Shown here: in pieces, positions 41,436 through 54,970 of the stretch
How positions within the stretch are numbered: position 1 is the first letter of the stretch
Layout of the letters: each line of letters opens with the position of its first letter
Source: Hydractinia symbiolongicarpus
Lineage: Eukaryota > Cnidaria > Hydrozoa > Anthoathecata > Hydractiniidae
Reading direction: 5' to 3'
NCBI RefSeq assembly: GCF_029227915.1
Contig: NC_079882.1
Coordinates: 16,444,501-16,508,500, forward strand
Length of the DNA stretch: 64,000 nucleotides
Notes under the pieces: model-generated
What the model saw: the letters and a program-made list of their open reading frames with translations, nothing else
Database searches by the model: none
What the model was told of the DNA's origin: nothing
Translations under genes and position numbers: made by a program

Positions 41436-43619
41436 CAAGTCGTTTTCATTAGCGCCGTTGCCTTAGAACAATCTTACGTACGCGCACAGCCCTATAAAGG
41501 CTGTAATATGGCCTTTTGCAGTCTAATAAAGGACTCCCACGTAAATCACGTGGTTCCATCTGCCTGCGCAGGTTACCATTGGCCTAGTCCTTCCAGTCTC
41601 AATGCGCTACAACGTCCCAAGTCGTTTTCATTGGCGAAGTTGCCTTACAACACTCTTAACTACGTGCACAGTCATTTAAAGGCTGTATTATGGCCTTTTG
41701 CAGTCTAATAAAGGCCTCACACGTAAATCACGTGGTTTCACCTGTCTGTGCAGGTTACCATTGGCCCAGGCATTCCAGTCTTAATGTGCTACAACGTCTC
41801 AAATTGTTTTCATTGGCGAAGTTGCCTTACAACACTCTTAACTACGTGTACAGTTCTCTAAAGGCTGTAATATGGCCTTTTGCAGAATAATAACTGCCTC
41901 ATACGTAAATCACGTGGTTCCATTTGCCTGCGCAGGTTACCATTGGACTATTCCTTCCATTCTCAATGCGCTACAACGTCCCAAGTCGTTTTCATTATCG
42001 CCGTTGCGTTACAACACTCTTAACTACGCGCACAGTCCTATAAAGGCCGTAATATGGCCTTTTGCAGTCTAATAAAGGCCTCACACGTAAATCACGTGAT
42101 TTCACCGGTCTGCGCAGATTACCATTGGCCTAGTCCTGCAAGTCTCAATGTGCTACAACGTTCCAAGTCGTTTTCCTTAGCGCCGTTGCCTTACAACACT
42201 CTTAACGACGTGCACAGTCCTATAAAGGCTGTAAAATGGCCTTTTGCCTTATAATAAAGGCTTCACACGTAAATCACGTGGTTTCACCTGTCTGTGCAGG
42301 TTACCATTGGCCCAGTCCTTCCAGTCTCAATGTGCTACAACGTCTCAAGTTGTTTTCATTGGCGAAGTTGCCTTACAACACTCTCAACTACGTGCACAGT
42401 CCTATAAAGGCTGTAATATGGCCTTTTGCAGTCTAATAACTGCGTCATCCGTAAATCACGTGGTTCCATTTGCCTGCGCAGGTTACCATTGGACTTGTTG
42501 TTCCAGTCTCAATGCACTACAACGTTTCCAGTGGTTTTCCTTAGCGCCGTGGCCTTAGAACACTCTTAACTACGTGCACGGCGCTTTAAAGACCGCAATA
42601 AGGCCCTTTGCAGTCTAATAAAAGCCTAACACGTAAATCACGTGGTTCCATCTCCCTGGACAGGTTACCATTGGACTAGTCGTTCTAATCTCAATGCGCT
42701 ACAACATCCCAAGTCGTTTTCATTAGCGCCGTCACCTTAGAACACTCTTAACTACGTGCACAGTCCTATAAAGGCTGTAATATGGCCTTTTGCGGTCTAA
42801 TAACTACCTCATACGTTAATCACGTGGTTTCACCTGCCTGCGCAGATTACCATTAGACTATTCGCTCCATTCGCAATGCGCTTCAACGTCCCAAGTCGTT
42901 TCTATTAGCGCCGTTGCCTGAGAACAATCTTAAGTATGCGCACAGTCCTATAAAGGCTGTAATAGGGCCTTTTGCAGTTTAATAAAGGCCTCACACTTAA
43001 ATCACGTGGTTCCATCTCCCTGGACAGGTTACCATTTGACTATTCCTTCCAGTTTCAATGCACTACAACGTTCCAAGTGGTTTTCCTTAGCGCCGTGGCC
43101 TTAGAACAATCTTTAGTACACGCACATTCCTATAAAGGCTGTAATATGGCCTTTTGCAGTGTAATAACGGCCTCATACGTAAATCACGGGGTTCCATCTG
43201 CCTGCGCAGGTTACCATTGGACTAGTCGTTCCAGTCTCAATGCGCTACAACATCCCAAGTCGTTTTCATTAGCGCCGTCACCTTAGAACACTCTTAACTA
43301 CGTGCACAGTCCTATAAAGGCTGTAATATGGCCTTTTGCAGTCTAATAAAGGCCTCACACGTAAATCACGTGGTTCCATCTCCCTGGACAGGTTACCATT
43401 TGACTATTCTTTCCAGTTTCAATGCACTACAACGTTCCAAGTAGTTTTCCTTAGCGCCGTGGCCTTAGAACAATCTTTAGTACACGCACATTCCTATAAA
43501 GGCTGTAATATGGCCTTTTGCAGTGTAATAACGGCCTCATACGTAAATCACGTGGTTCCATCTGCCTGCGCAGGTTACCATTGGACTAGTCGTTCCAGTC
43601 TCAATGCGCTACAACATCC
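41436..43619 (+). repeat. 12-monomer HOR (2,184 bp), copy 2
   Basis: This is a tandem copy of the preceding block with only a handful of substitutions seen by eye, such as CACTCTTAAC at about 42,016 against CATTCTTAAC, GTGATTTCACC near 42,098 against GTGGTTTCACC, and TATTCCTTCC near 43,039 against TATTCTTTCC. It ends where the expected GCCGTTGCC is replaced by GCCGTCACC. Confidence 0.93.
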
Positions 43620-44760
43620 CAAGTCGTTTTCATTAGCGCCGTCACCTTAGAACACTCTTAACTACGTGCACAGTCCTATAAAGGCTGTAATATGGCCTTT
43701 TGCAGTCTAATAAAGGCCTCACACGTAAATCACGTGGTTCCATCTGCCTGCGCAGGTTACCATTGGACTAGCCGATCGAGTCTCAATGCACTGCAAATTT
43801 CCAAGTGGTTTTCTTTAGCGTCGTGGCAATAGAACAATCTTAAGTACGCGTGCATTCCTATAAAGGCTGTAATATGGCCTTTTGCAGTCTAATAAAGGTC
43901 TCACACGTAAATCACGTGGTTCCATCTGCCTGCGCAGGTTACCATTGGACTAGTCGATCCAGTCTCAATGCACTACAACGCTCCAAGTGGTTTTCTTAAG
44001 TGCAGTGGCCTTATAACTCTCTCAACTACGTGCACAGTCCTATAACGACCTTAATATGGCCCTTTTCAGTCTAATAAAGGCCTCACACGTAAATCACGTG
44101 GTTCCATCTGCCTGCGCAGGTTACCATTGGAGTAGTCGTTCCAGTCTCAATGCACTACAACGTCCCAAGTCGTTTTCATTAGCGCAGTTGCCTTAGAAAA
44201 ATCTTACGTACGCGCACAGTCCTATAAAGGCTGTAATATGGCCTTTTGCAGTCTAAAAAAGGCCTCACACGTAAATCACGTGGTTCCATCTGCCTGCGCA
44301 GGTTACCATTGGACTATTTCTTCCAGTCTCAATGCACTACAACGTTCCAAGTGGTTTTCCTTAGCGCTGTGGCCTTAGAACACTCTTATCTACGAGCACA
44401 GCGCCATAAAGACCATAATAAGGCCCTTTGAAGTCTAATAAAAGCTTCACACGTTAATCACCTGCTTTCACCTGCCTGTGCAGGTTATCATTGGACTATT
44501 CGCTCCAGTTGCAATGCGCTACAACGTCCCAAGTCGTTTTCATTATCGCCGTTGCGTTACAACACTCTTAACTACGCGCACAGTCCTATAAAGGCCGTAT
44601 TATGGCCTTTTGCAGTCTAATAAAGGCCTCACACGTAAATCACGTGGTTTCACCGGTCTGCGCAGATTACCATTAGCCTAGTCCTGCAAGTCTCAATGTG
44701 TTACAACGTCCCAAGTTGTTTTCATTATCGCCGTTGCCTTACAACACTCTTAACTACGTG
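43620..44760 (+). repeat. Satellite linker between 12- and 13-monomer HORs
   Basis: This block contains units related to 37.8-38.5 kb followed by one CACCTGCTTTCACC unit and CTTACAACACTC-type units. The unit phase is continuous on both sides. Confidence 0.8.
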
Positions 44761-47126
44761 CACAGTCCTATAAAGGCTGTAATATGGCCTTTTGCAGTCT
44801 AATAACTGCGTCATCCGTAAATCACGTGGTTCCATTTGCCTGCGCAGGTTACCATTGGACTTGTTGTTCCAGTCTCAATGCACTACAACGTTTCCAGTGG
44901 TTTTCCTTAGCGCCGTGGCCTTAGAACACTCTTAACTACGTGCACGGCGCTATAAAGACCGCAATAAGGCCCTTTGCAGTCTAATAAAAGCCTAACACGT
45001 AAATCACGTGGTTCCATCTCCCTGGACAGGTTACCATTGGACTAGTCGTTCTAGTCTCAATGCGCTACAACATCTCAAGTCGTTTTCATTAGCGCCGTCA
45101 CCTTAGAACACTCTTAACTACGTGCACAGTCCTATAAAGGCTGTAATATGGCCTTTTGCAGTCTAATAAAGGCCTCACACGTAAATCACGTGGTTCCATC
45201 TGCCTGCTCAGGTTACCATTGGACTAGTCGTTCCAGTCTCAATGCGCTACAACGTCCCAAGTGGTTTTCATTAGTGCCGTTGGGTTAGAACAATCTTAAG
45301 TACACGCACAGTCCTATAAAGGCTGTAATATGGCCTTTTGCAGTCCAATAAAGGCCTCACACGTAAATCACGTGGATCCATCTCCCTGGGCAGGTTACCA
45401 TTGGACTATTCCTTCCAGTCTCAATGCACTACAACGTTCCAAGTGGTTTTCCTTAGCGCTGTGGCCTTAGAACACTCTTATCTACGTGCACAGCGCCATA
45501 AAGACCGTAATAAGGCCCTTTGCAGTCTAATAAAAGCTTCACACGTTAATCACCTGGTTTCACCTGCCTGTACAGGTTATCATTGGACTTTTTGCTCCAG
45601 TTGCAATGCGCTTCAACGTCCCAAGTCGTTTCCATTAGCGGCGTTGCCTGAGAACAATCTTAAGTATGCGCACAGTCCTATAAAGGCTGTAATAGGGCCT
45701 TTTGCAGTTTAATAAAGGCCTCACACGTAAATCACGTGGTTCCATCTCCCTGGACAGGTTACCATTTGACTATTCTTTCCAGTTTCAATGCACTACAACG
45801 TTCCAAGTGGTTTTCCTTAGCGCCGTGGCCTTAGAACAATCTTTAGTACACGCACATTCCTATAAATGCTGTAATATGGCCTTTTGCAGTGTAATAACAG
45901 CCTCATACGTATATCACGTGGTTCCATCTGCCTGCGCAGGTTACCATTGGCCTAGTCGTTCCAGTCTCAATGCGCTACAACATCCCAAGTCGTTTTCATT
46001 AGCGCCGTCACCTTAGAACACTCTTAACTACGTGCACAGTCCTATAAAGGCTGTAATATGGCCTTTCGCAGTCTAATAAAGGCCTCACACGTAAATCACG
46101 TGGTTCCATCTGCCTGCGCAGGTTACCATTGGACTAGCCGATCGAGTCTCAATGCACTGCAAATTTCCAAGTGGTTTTCTTTAGCGTCGTGACCTTAGAA
46201 CAATCTTAAGTACGCGTGCATTCCTATAAAGGCTGTAATATGGCCTTTTGCAGTCTAATAAAGGTCTCACACGTAAATCACGTGGTTACATCTGCCTGCG
46301 CAGGTTACCATTGGACTAGTCGATCCAGTCTCAATGCACTACAACGCTCCAAGTAGTTTTCTCAAGTGCAGTGGCCTTAGAACTCTCTAAACTACGTGCA
46401 CAGTCCTATAACGACCTTAATATGGCCCTTTTTAGTCTAATAAAGGCCTCACACGTAAATCACGTGGTTCCATCTGCCTGCACAGGTTACCATTGGAGTA
46501 GTCGTTCCAGACTCAATGCACTACAACGTCCCAAGTCGTTTTCATTAGCACCGTTGCCTTAGAAAAATCTTACGTACGCGTACATTCCTATGAAGGCTGT
46601 AATATGGCCTTTTGCAGTCTAAAAAAGGCCTCACACGTAAATCACGTGGTTCCATCTGCCTGCGCAGGTTACCATTGGACTAGGCGTTCCAGTCTCAATG
46701 CGCTACAACGTCCCAAGTGGTTTTCATTAGTGCCGTTGGGTTAGAATAATCTTAAGTACGCGCACAGTCCTATAAAGGCTGTCATATGGCCTTTTGCCAT
46801 CCAATAAAGGCCTCACACGTAAATCACGTGGTTCCATCTCCCTGGGCAGGTTACCATTGGACTAGTCCTGCAAGTCTCAATTTGCTACAACGTCCCAAGT
46901 GGTTTTCCTTAGCGCGGTTGCCTTACAACACTCTTAACTACGTGCACAGTCCTATAAAGGCTGTAAAATGGCCTTTTGCATTATAATAAAGGCTTCACAC
47001 GTAAATCACGTGGTTTCACCTGTCTGTGCAGGTTACCATTGGCCCAGCCCTTCCAGTCTCAATGAGCTACAACGTCTCAAGTTGTTTTCATTGGCGAAGT
47101 TGCCTTACAACACTCTTAACTACGTG
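44761..47126 (+). repeat. 13-monomer HOR (2,366 bp), copy 1
   Basis: The period is exactly 13 x 182 = 2,366 bp. Landmarks at 45,338, 45,702, 46,786 and 46,968 recur at +2,366. It includes rare variants such as TCATACGTATATCACG, CTCAAGTGCAGTGG and TGTCATATGGCC that recur in each copy. Confidence 0.92.
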
Positions 47127-49492
47127 CACAGTCCTATAAAGGCTGTAATATGGCCTTTTGCAGTCTAATAACTGCGTCATCCGTAAATCACGTGGTTCCA
47201 TATGCCTGCGCAGGTTACCATTGGACTATTCCTTCCAGTCTCAATGCACTACAACGTTTCCAGTGGTTTTCCTTAGCGCCGTGGCCTTAGAACACTCTTA
47301 ACTACGTGCACGGCGCTATAAAGACCGCAATAAGGCCCTTTGCAGTCTAATAAAAGCCTAACACGTAAATCACGTGGTTCCATCTCCCTGGACAGGTTAC
47401 CATTGGACTAGTCGTTCTAGTCTCAATGCGCTACAACATCTCAAGTCGTTTTCATTAGCGCCGTCACCTTAGAACACTCTTAACTACGTGCACAGTCCTA
47501 TAAAGGCTGTAATATGGCCTTTTGCAGTCTAATAAAGGCCTCACACGTAAATCACGTGGTTCCATCTGCCTGCTCAGGTTACCATTGGACTAGTCGTTCC
47601 AGTCTCAATGCGCTACAACGTCCCAAGTGGTTTTCATTAGTGCCGTTGGGTTAGAACAATCTTAAGTACACGCACAGTCCTATAAAGGCTGTAATATGGC
47701 CTTTTGCAGTCCAATAAAGGCCTCACACGTAAATCACGTGGATCCATCTCCCTGGGCAGGTTACCATTGGACTATTCCTTCCAGTCTCAATGCACTACAA
47801 CGTTCCAAGTGGTTTTCCTTAGCGCTGTGGCCTTAGAACACTCTTATCTACGTGCACAGCGCCATAAAGACCGTAATAAGGCCCTTTGCAGTCTAATAAA
47901 AGCTTCACACGTTAATCACCTGGTTTCACCTGCCTGTGCAGGTTATCATTGGACTTTTTGCTCCAGTTGCAATGCGCTTCAACGTCCCAAGTCGTTTCCA
48001 TTAGCGGCGTTGCCTGAGAACAATCTTAAGTATGCGCACAGTCCTATAAAGGCTGTAATAGGGCCTTTTGCAGTTTAATAAAGGCCTCACACGTAAATCA
48101 CGTGGTTCCATCTCCCTGGACAGGTTACCATTTGACTATTCTTTCCAGTTTCAATGCACTACAACGTTCCAAGTGGTTTTCCTTAGCGCCGTGGCCTTAG
48201 AACAATCTTTAGTACACGCACATTCCTATAAATGCTGTAATATGGCCTTTTGCAGTGTAATAACAGCCTCATACGTATATCACGTGGTTCCATCTGCCTG
48301 CGCAGGTTACCATTGGCCTAGTCGTTCCAGTCTCAATGCGCTACAACATCCCAAGTCGTTTTCATTAGCGCCGTCACCTTAGAACACTCTTAACTACGTG
48401 CACAGTCCTATAAAGGCTGTAATATGGCCTTTCGCAGTCTAATAAAGGCCTCACACGTAAATCACGTGGTTCCATCTGCCTGCGCAGGTTACCATTGGAC
48501 TAGCCGATCGAGTCTCAATGCACTGCAAATTTCCAAGTGGTTTTCTTTAGCGTCGTGACCTTAGAACAATCTTAAGTACGCGTGCATTCCTATAAAGGCT
48601 GTAATATGGCCTTTTGCAGTCTAATAAAGGTCTCACACGTAAATCACGTGGTTACATCTGCCTGCGCAGGTTACCATTGGACTAGTCGATCCAGTCTCAA
48701 TGCACTACAACGCTCCAAGTAGTTTTCTCAAGTGCAGTGGCCTTAGAACTCTCTAAACTACGTGCACAGTCCTATAACGACCTTAATATGGCCCTTTTTA
48801 GTCTAATAAAGGCCTCACACGTAAATCACGTGGTTCCATCTGCCTGCACAGGTTACCATTGGAGTAGTCGTTCCAGACTCAATGCACTACAACGTCCCAA
48901 GTCGTTTTCATTAGCACCGTTGCCTTAGAAAAATCTTACGTACGCGTACATTCCTATGAAGGCTGTAATATGGCCTTTTGCAGTCTAAAAAAGGCCTCAC
49001 ACGTAAATCACGTGGTTCCATCTGCCTGCGCAGGTTACCATTGGACTAGGCGTTCCAGTCTCAATGCGCTACAACGTCCCAAGTGGTTTTCATTAGTGCC
49101 GTTGGGTTAGAATAATCTTAAGTACGCGCACAGTCCTATAAAGGCTGTCATATGGCCTTTTGCCATCCAATAAAGGCCTCACACGTAAATCACGTGGTTC
49201 CATCTCCCTGGGCAGGTTACCATTGGACTAGTCCTGCAAGTCTCAATTTGCTACAACGTCCCAAGTGGTTTTCCTTAGCGCGGTTGCCTTACAACACTCT
49301 TAACTACGTGCACAGTCCTATAAAGGCTGTAAAATGGCCTTTTGCATTATAATAAAGGCTTCACACGTAAATCACGTGGTTTCACCTGTCTGTGCAGGTT
49401 ACCATTGGCCCATTCCTTCCAGTCTCAATGAGCTACAACGTCTCAAGTTGTTTTCATTGGCGAAGTTGCCTTACAACACTCTTAACTACGTG
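47127..49492 (+). repeat. 13-monomer HOR (2,366 bp), copy 2
   Basis: This is a full second copy with few differences. For example, the unit at about 47,220 reads GGACTATTCCTTCC where copy 1 reads GGACTTGTTGTTCC, which looks like a local replacement from another monomer type. Confidence 0.92.
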
Positions 49493-51494
49493 CACAGTGC
49501 TATAAAGGCTGTAATATGGCCTTTTGCAGTCTAATAACTGCGTCATCCGTAAATCACGTGGTTCCATATGCCTGCGCAGGTTACCATTGGACTTGTTGTT
49601 CCAGTCTCAATGCACTACAACGTTTCCAGTGGTTTTCCTTAGCGCCGTGGCCTTAGAACACTCTTAACTACGTGCACGGCGCTATAAAGACCGCAATAAG
49701 GCCCTTTGCAGTCTAATAAAAGCCTAACACGTAAATCACGTGGTTCCATCTCCCTGGACAGGTTACCATTGGACTAGTCGTTCTAGTCTCAATGCGCTAC
49801 AACATCTCAAGTCGTTTTCATTAGCGCCGTTACCTTAGAACACTCTTAACTACGTGCACAGTCCTATAAAGGCTGTAATATGGACTTTTGCGGTCTAATA
49901 ACTACCTCATTCGTTAATCACGTGGATTCACCTGCCTGCGCAGATTACCATTAGACTATTCGCTCCATTCGCAATGCGCTTCAACGTCCCAAGTCGTTTC
50001 CATTAGCGCCGTTGCCTGAGAACAATCTTAAGTATGCGCACAGTCCTATAAAGGCTGTAATAGGGCCTTTTCCAGTTTAATAAAGGCCTCACACGTAAAT
50101 CACGTGGTTCCATCTCCCTGGACAGGTTACCATTTGACTATTCTTTCCAGTTTCAATGCACTACAACGTTCCAAGTGGTTTTCCTTAGCGCCGTGGCCTT
50201 AGAACAATCTTTAGTACACGCACATTCCTATAAATGCTGTAATATGGCCTTTTGCAGTGTAATAACAGCCTCATACGTATATCACGTGGTTCCATCTGCC
50301 TGCGCAGGTTACCATTGGCCTAGTCGTTCCAGTCTCAATGCGCTACAACATCCCAAGTCGTTTTCATTAGCGCCGTCACCTTAGAACACTCTTAACTACG
50401 TGCACAGTCCTATAAAGGCTGTAATATGGCCTTTCGCAGTCTAATAAAGGCCTCACACGTAAATCACGTGGTTCCATCTGCCTGCGCAGGTTACCATTGG
50501 ACTAGCCGATCGAGTCTCAATGCACTGCAAATTTCCAAGTGGTTTTCTTTAGCGTCGTGACCTTAGAACAATCTTAAGTACGCGTGCATTCCTATAAAGG
50601 CTGTAATATGGCCTTTTGCAGTCTAATAAAGGTCTCACACGTAAATCACGTGGTTACATCTGCCTGCGCAGGTTACCATTGGACTAGTCGATCCAGTCTC
50701 AATGCACTACAACGCTCCAAGTAGTTTTCTCAAGTGCAGTGGCCTTAGAACTCTCTAAACTACGTGCACAGTCCTATAACGACCTTAATATGGCCCTTTT
50801 TAGTCTAATAAAGGCCTCACACGTAAATCACGTGGTTCCATCTGCCTGCACAGGTTACCATTGGAGTAGTCGTTCCAGACTCAATGCACTACAACGTCCC
50901 AAGTCGTTTTCATTAGCACCGTTGCCTTAGAAAAATCTTACGTACGCGTACATTCCTATGAAGGCTGTAATATGGCCTTTTGCAGTCTAAAAAAGGCCTC
51001 ACACGTAAATCACGTGGTTCCATCTGCCTGCGCAGGTTACCATTGGACTAGGCGTTCCAGTCTCAATGCGCTACAACGTCCCAAGTGGTTTTCATTAGTG
51101 CCGTTGGGTTAGAATAATCTTAAGTACGCGCACAGTCCTATAAAGGCTGTCATATGGCCTTTTGCCATCCAATAAAGGCCTCACACGTAAATCACGTGGT
51201 TCCATCTCCCTGGGCAGGTTACCATTGGACTAGTCCTGCAAGTCTCAATTTGCTACAACGTCCCAAGTGGTTTTCCTTAGCGCGGTTGCCTTACAACACT
51301 CTTAACTACGTGCACAGTCCTATAAAGGCTGTAAAATGGCCTTTTGCATTATAATAAAGGCTTCACACGTAAATCACGTGGTTTCACCTGTCTGTGCAGG
51401 TTACCATTGGCCCAGTCCTTCCAGTCTCAATGAGCTACAACGTCTCAAGTTGTTTTCATTGGCGAAGTTGCCTTACAACACTCTTAACTACGTG
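49493..51494 (+). repeat. 11-monomer derivative (2,002 bp) of the 13-monomer HOR
   Basis: Landmarks now recur at 2,002 bp (11 x 182). Compared with the preceding copy, three units (those at about 47,520, 47,700 and 47,880) are replaced by one unit reading ATGGACTTTTGCGGTC and GTGGATTCACC at about 49,880-50,060. All other units keep their order. Confidence 0.9.
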
Positions 51495-52190
51495 CACAGT
51501 GCTATAAAGGCTGTAATATGGCCTTTTGCAGTCTAATAACTGCGTCATCCGTAAATCACGTGGTTCCATATGCCTGCGCAGGTTACCATTGGACTTGTTG
51601 TTCCAGTCTCAATGCACTACAACGTTTCCAGTGGTTTTCCTTAGCGCCGTGGCCTTAGAACACTCTTAACTACGTGCACGGCGCTATAAAGACCGCAATA
51701 AGGCCCTTTGCAGTCTAATAAAAGCCTAACACGTAAATCACGTGGTTCCATCTCCCTGGACAGGTTACCATTGGACTAGTCGTTCTAGTCTCAATGCGCT
51801 ACAACATCTCAAGTCGTTTTCATTAGCGCCGTTACCTTAGAACACTCTTAACTACGTGCACAGTCCTATAAAGGCTGTAATATGGACTTTTGCGGTCTAA
51901 TAACTACCTCATTCGTTAATCACGTGGATTCACCTGCCTGCGCAGATTACCATTAGACTATTCGCTCCATTCGCAATGCGCTTCAACGTCCCAAGTCGTT
52001 TCCATTAGCGCCGTTGCCTGAGAACAATCTTAAGTATGCGCACAGTCCTATAAAGGCTGTAATAGGGCCTTTTCCAGTTTAATAAAGGCCTCACACGTAA
52101 ATCACGTGGTTCCATCTCCCTGGACAGGTTACCATTTGACTATTCTTTCCAGTTTCAATGCACTACAACGTTCCAAGTGGTTTTCATTAG
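51495..52190 (+). repeat. 11-monomer derivative, second copy (partial)
   Basis: This follows the 2,002-bp period, including the ATGGACTTTTGCGGTC unit at about 51,880, until about 52,190. Monomer order stays parallel beyond that, but diagnostic variants change (TATAAAGGCTG for TATAAATGCTG, GTAAATCACG for GTATATCACG), suggesting a conversion or a boundary with an older copy. Confidence 0.85.
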
Positions 52191-52814
52191 CGCCGTGGCC
52201 TTAGAACAATCTTTAGTACACGCACATTCCTATAAAGGCTGTAATATGGCCTTTTGCAGTGTAATAACGGCCTCATACGTAAATCACGTGGTTCCATCTG
52301 CCTGCGCAGGTTACCATTGGACTAGTCGTTCCAGTCTCAATGCGCTACAACATCCCAAGTCGTTTTCATTAGCGCCGTCACCTTAGAACACTCTTAACTA
52401 CGTGCACAGTCCTATAAAGGCTGTAATATGGCCTTTTGCAGTCTAATAAAGGCCTCACACGTAAATCACGTGGTTCCATCTGCCTGCGCAGGTTACCATT
52501 GGACTAGCCGATCGAGTCTCAATGCACTGCAAATTTCCAAGTGGTTTTCTTTAGCGTCGTGGCCTTAGAACAATCTTAAGTATGCGTGCATTCCTATAAA
52601 GGCTGTAATATGGCCTTTTGCAGTCTAATAAAGGTCTCACACGTAAATCACGTGGTTCCATCTGCCTGCGCAGGTTACCATTGGACTAGTCGATCCAGTC
52701 TCAATGCACTACAACGCTCCAAGTGGTTTTCCTAAGTGCAGTGGCCTTAGAACTCTCTAAACTACGTGCACAGTCCTATAACGACCTTAATATGGCCCTT
52801 TTCAGTCTAATAAA
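52191..52814 (+). repeat. Older-type satellite units before the 7-monomer HOR
   Basis: These units are in the same order as the 13/11-monomer HOR, but with variants closer to 37.8 kb and 43.7 kb than to the adjoining copies. Confidence 0.75.
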
Positions 52815-53339
52815 GGCCTCACACGTAAATCACGTGGTTCCATCTGCCTGCGCAGGTTACCATTGGAGTAGTCGTTCCAGTCTCAATGCACTACAACGTC
52901 CCAAGTCGTTTTCATTAGCGCCGTTGCCTTAGAAAAATCTTACGTACGCGCACAGTCCTAAAAAGGCTGTAATATGGCCTTTTGCAGTCTAAAAAAGGCC
53001 TCACACGTAAATCACGTGGTTCCATCTGCCTGCGCAGGTTACCATTGGACTAGGCGTTCCAGTCTCAATGCGCTACAACGTCCCAAGTGGTTTTCATTAG
53101 TGCCGTTAGGTTAGAACAATCTTAAGTACGCGCACAGTCCTATAAAGGCTGTAATATGGCCTTTTGCAGTCCAATAAAGGCCTCACACGTAAATCACGTG
53201 GTTCCATCTCCCTGGGCAGGTTACCATTGGACTATTCCTTCCAGTCTCAATGCACTACAACGTTCCAAGTGGTTTTACTTAGCGCTGTGGCCTTAGAACA
53301 CTCTTATCTACGTGCACAGCGCCATAAAGACCGTAATAA

Positions 53340-53493
53340 GGCCTTTTGCAGTCTAATAAATTTGCCTGTGCACGTTACCATTGGACTAGTCGTTCCAGTC
53401 TCAATACACTACAACGTACCAAGCGGTTTTCCTTAGCGTCGTTGCCTTAGAACTCTCTTAACTACGTGCACAGCACTATAAAGTCTGTAATAT
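53340..53493 (+). repeat. 154-bp monomer lacking the CACGTG dyad
   Basis: GTCTAATAAA runs directly into TTTGCCTGTGCACG. The 28 bp that normally lie between, which hold the whole CACGT-N5-ACGTG dyad, are missing. The same deletion occurs near 54,584, 61,484 and 63,818. Each is followed by the 178-bp unit, so the pair travels together. Confidence 0.92.
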
Positions 53494-53671
53494 GGCCTTT
53501 TGCAGTTTAATAAAAACCTCACACGTAAATCACGTGGTTACATCTGTGCAAGTTACCATTGGCCTAGTCCTTCCAGTCTCAACGCGCTACAACGTCCCAA
53601 GTCGTTTTCATTGGCGAAGTTGCCTTACAACACTCTTAACTACGTGCACAGTCCTCTAAAGGCTGTAATAT
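53494..53671 (+). repeat. 178-bp monomer with 4-bp deletion
   Basis: GGTTACATCTGTGCAAG replaces the longer CATCTGCCTGTGCAGG, a loss of 4 bp. Other examples begin near 38,590, 54,735, 61,631 and 63,965. The copy near 38.6 kb is not preceded by the 154-bp unit, so this deletion is probably the older of the two. Confidence 0.88.
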
Positions 53672-54056
53672 GGCCTTTGGTAGTCTAATAAAGGCCTCAC
53701 ACGTAAATCACGTGGTTCCATCTGCCTGCGCAGGTTACCATTGGACTAGTCGATCCAGTCTCAATGCACTACAACGCTCCAAGTGGTTTTCCTAAGTGCA
53801 GTGGCCTTAGAACTCTCTAAACTACGTGCACAGTCCTATAACGACCTTAATATGGCCCTTTTCAGTCTAATAAAGGCCTCACACGTAAATCACGTGGTTC
53901 CATCTGCCTGCGCAGGTTACCATTGGAGTAGTCGTTCCAGTCTCAATGCACTACAACGTCCCAAGTCGTTTTCATTAGCGCCGTTGCCTTAGAAAAATCT
54001 TACGTACGCGCACAGTCCTATAAAGGCTGTAATATGGCCTTTTGCAGTCTAAAAAA

Positions 54057-54970
54057 GGCCTCACACGTAAATCACGTGGTTCCATCTGCCTGCGCAGGTT
54101 ACCATTGGAGTAGTCGTTCCAGTCTCAATGCACTACACCGTCCCAAGTCGTTTTCATTAGCGCCGTTGCCTTAGAAAAATCTTACGTACGCGCACAGTCC
54201 TAAAAAGGCTGTAATATGGCCTTTTGCAGTCTAAAAAGGCCTCACACGTAAATCACGTGGTTCCATCTGCCTGCGCAGGTTACCATTGGACTAGGCGTTC
54301 CAGTCTCAATGCGCTACAACGTCCCAAGTGGTTTTCATTAGTGCCGTTAGGTTAGAACAATCTTAAGTACGCGCACAGTCCTATAAAGGCTGTAATATGG
54401 CCTTTTGCAGTCCAATAAAGGCCTCACACGTAAATCACGTGGTTCCATCTCCCTGGGCAGGTTACCATTGGACTATTCTTTCCAGTCTCAATGCACTACA
54501 ACGTTCCAAGTGGTTTTACTTAGCGCTGTGGCCTTAGAACACTCTTATCTACGTGCACAGCGCCATAAAGACCGTAATAAGGCCTTTTGCAGTCTAATAA
54601 ATTTGCCTGTGCACGTTACCATTGGACTAGTCGTTCCAGTCTCAATACACTACAACGTACCAAGTGGTTTTCCTTAGCGTCGTTGCCTTAGAACTCTCTT
54701 AACTACGTGCACAGCACTATAAAGTCTGTAATATGGCCTTTTGCAGTTTAATAAAAACCTCACACGTAAATCACGTGGTTACATCTGTGCAAGTTACCAT
54801 TGGCCTAGTCCTTCCAGTCTCAACGCGCTACAACGTCCCAAGTCGTTTTCATTGGCGAAGTTGCCTTACAACACTCTTAACTACGTGCACAGTCCTCTAA
54901 AGGCTGTAATATGGCCTTTGGTAGTCTAATAAAGGCCTCACACGTAAATCACGTGGTTCCATCTGCCTGC
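54057..54970 (+). repeat. 7-monomer HOR, copy 2 (partial)
   Basis: This is the second copy, ending at about 54,970, where the AGCCGATCGAG unit follows instead of the GTCGATCCAG unit. Both short units (154 and 178 bp) are present. Confidence 0.85.

Larger units (their letters stand above)
52815..54056 (+). repeat. 7-monomer HOR (about 1,241 bp), copy 1
   Basis: Landmarks at 53,164 and 53,500 recur at +1,241. The length is explained by five 182-bp units, one 154-bp unit and one 178-bp unit (1,242), less one base lost near 54,233 in the following copy. Confidence 0.88.
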
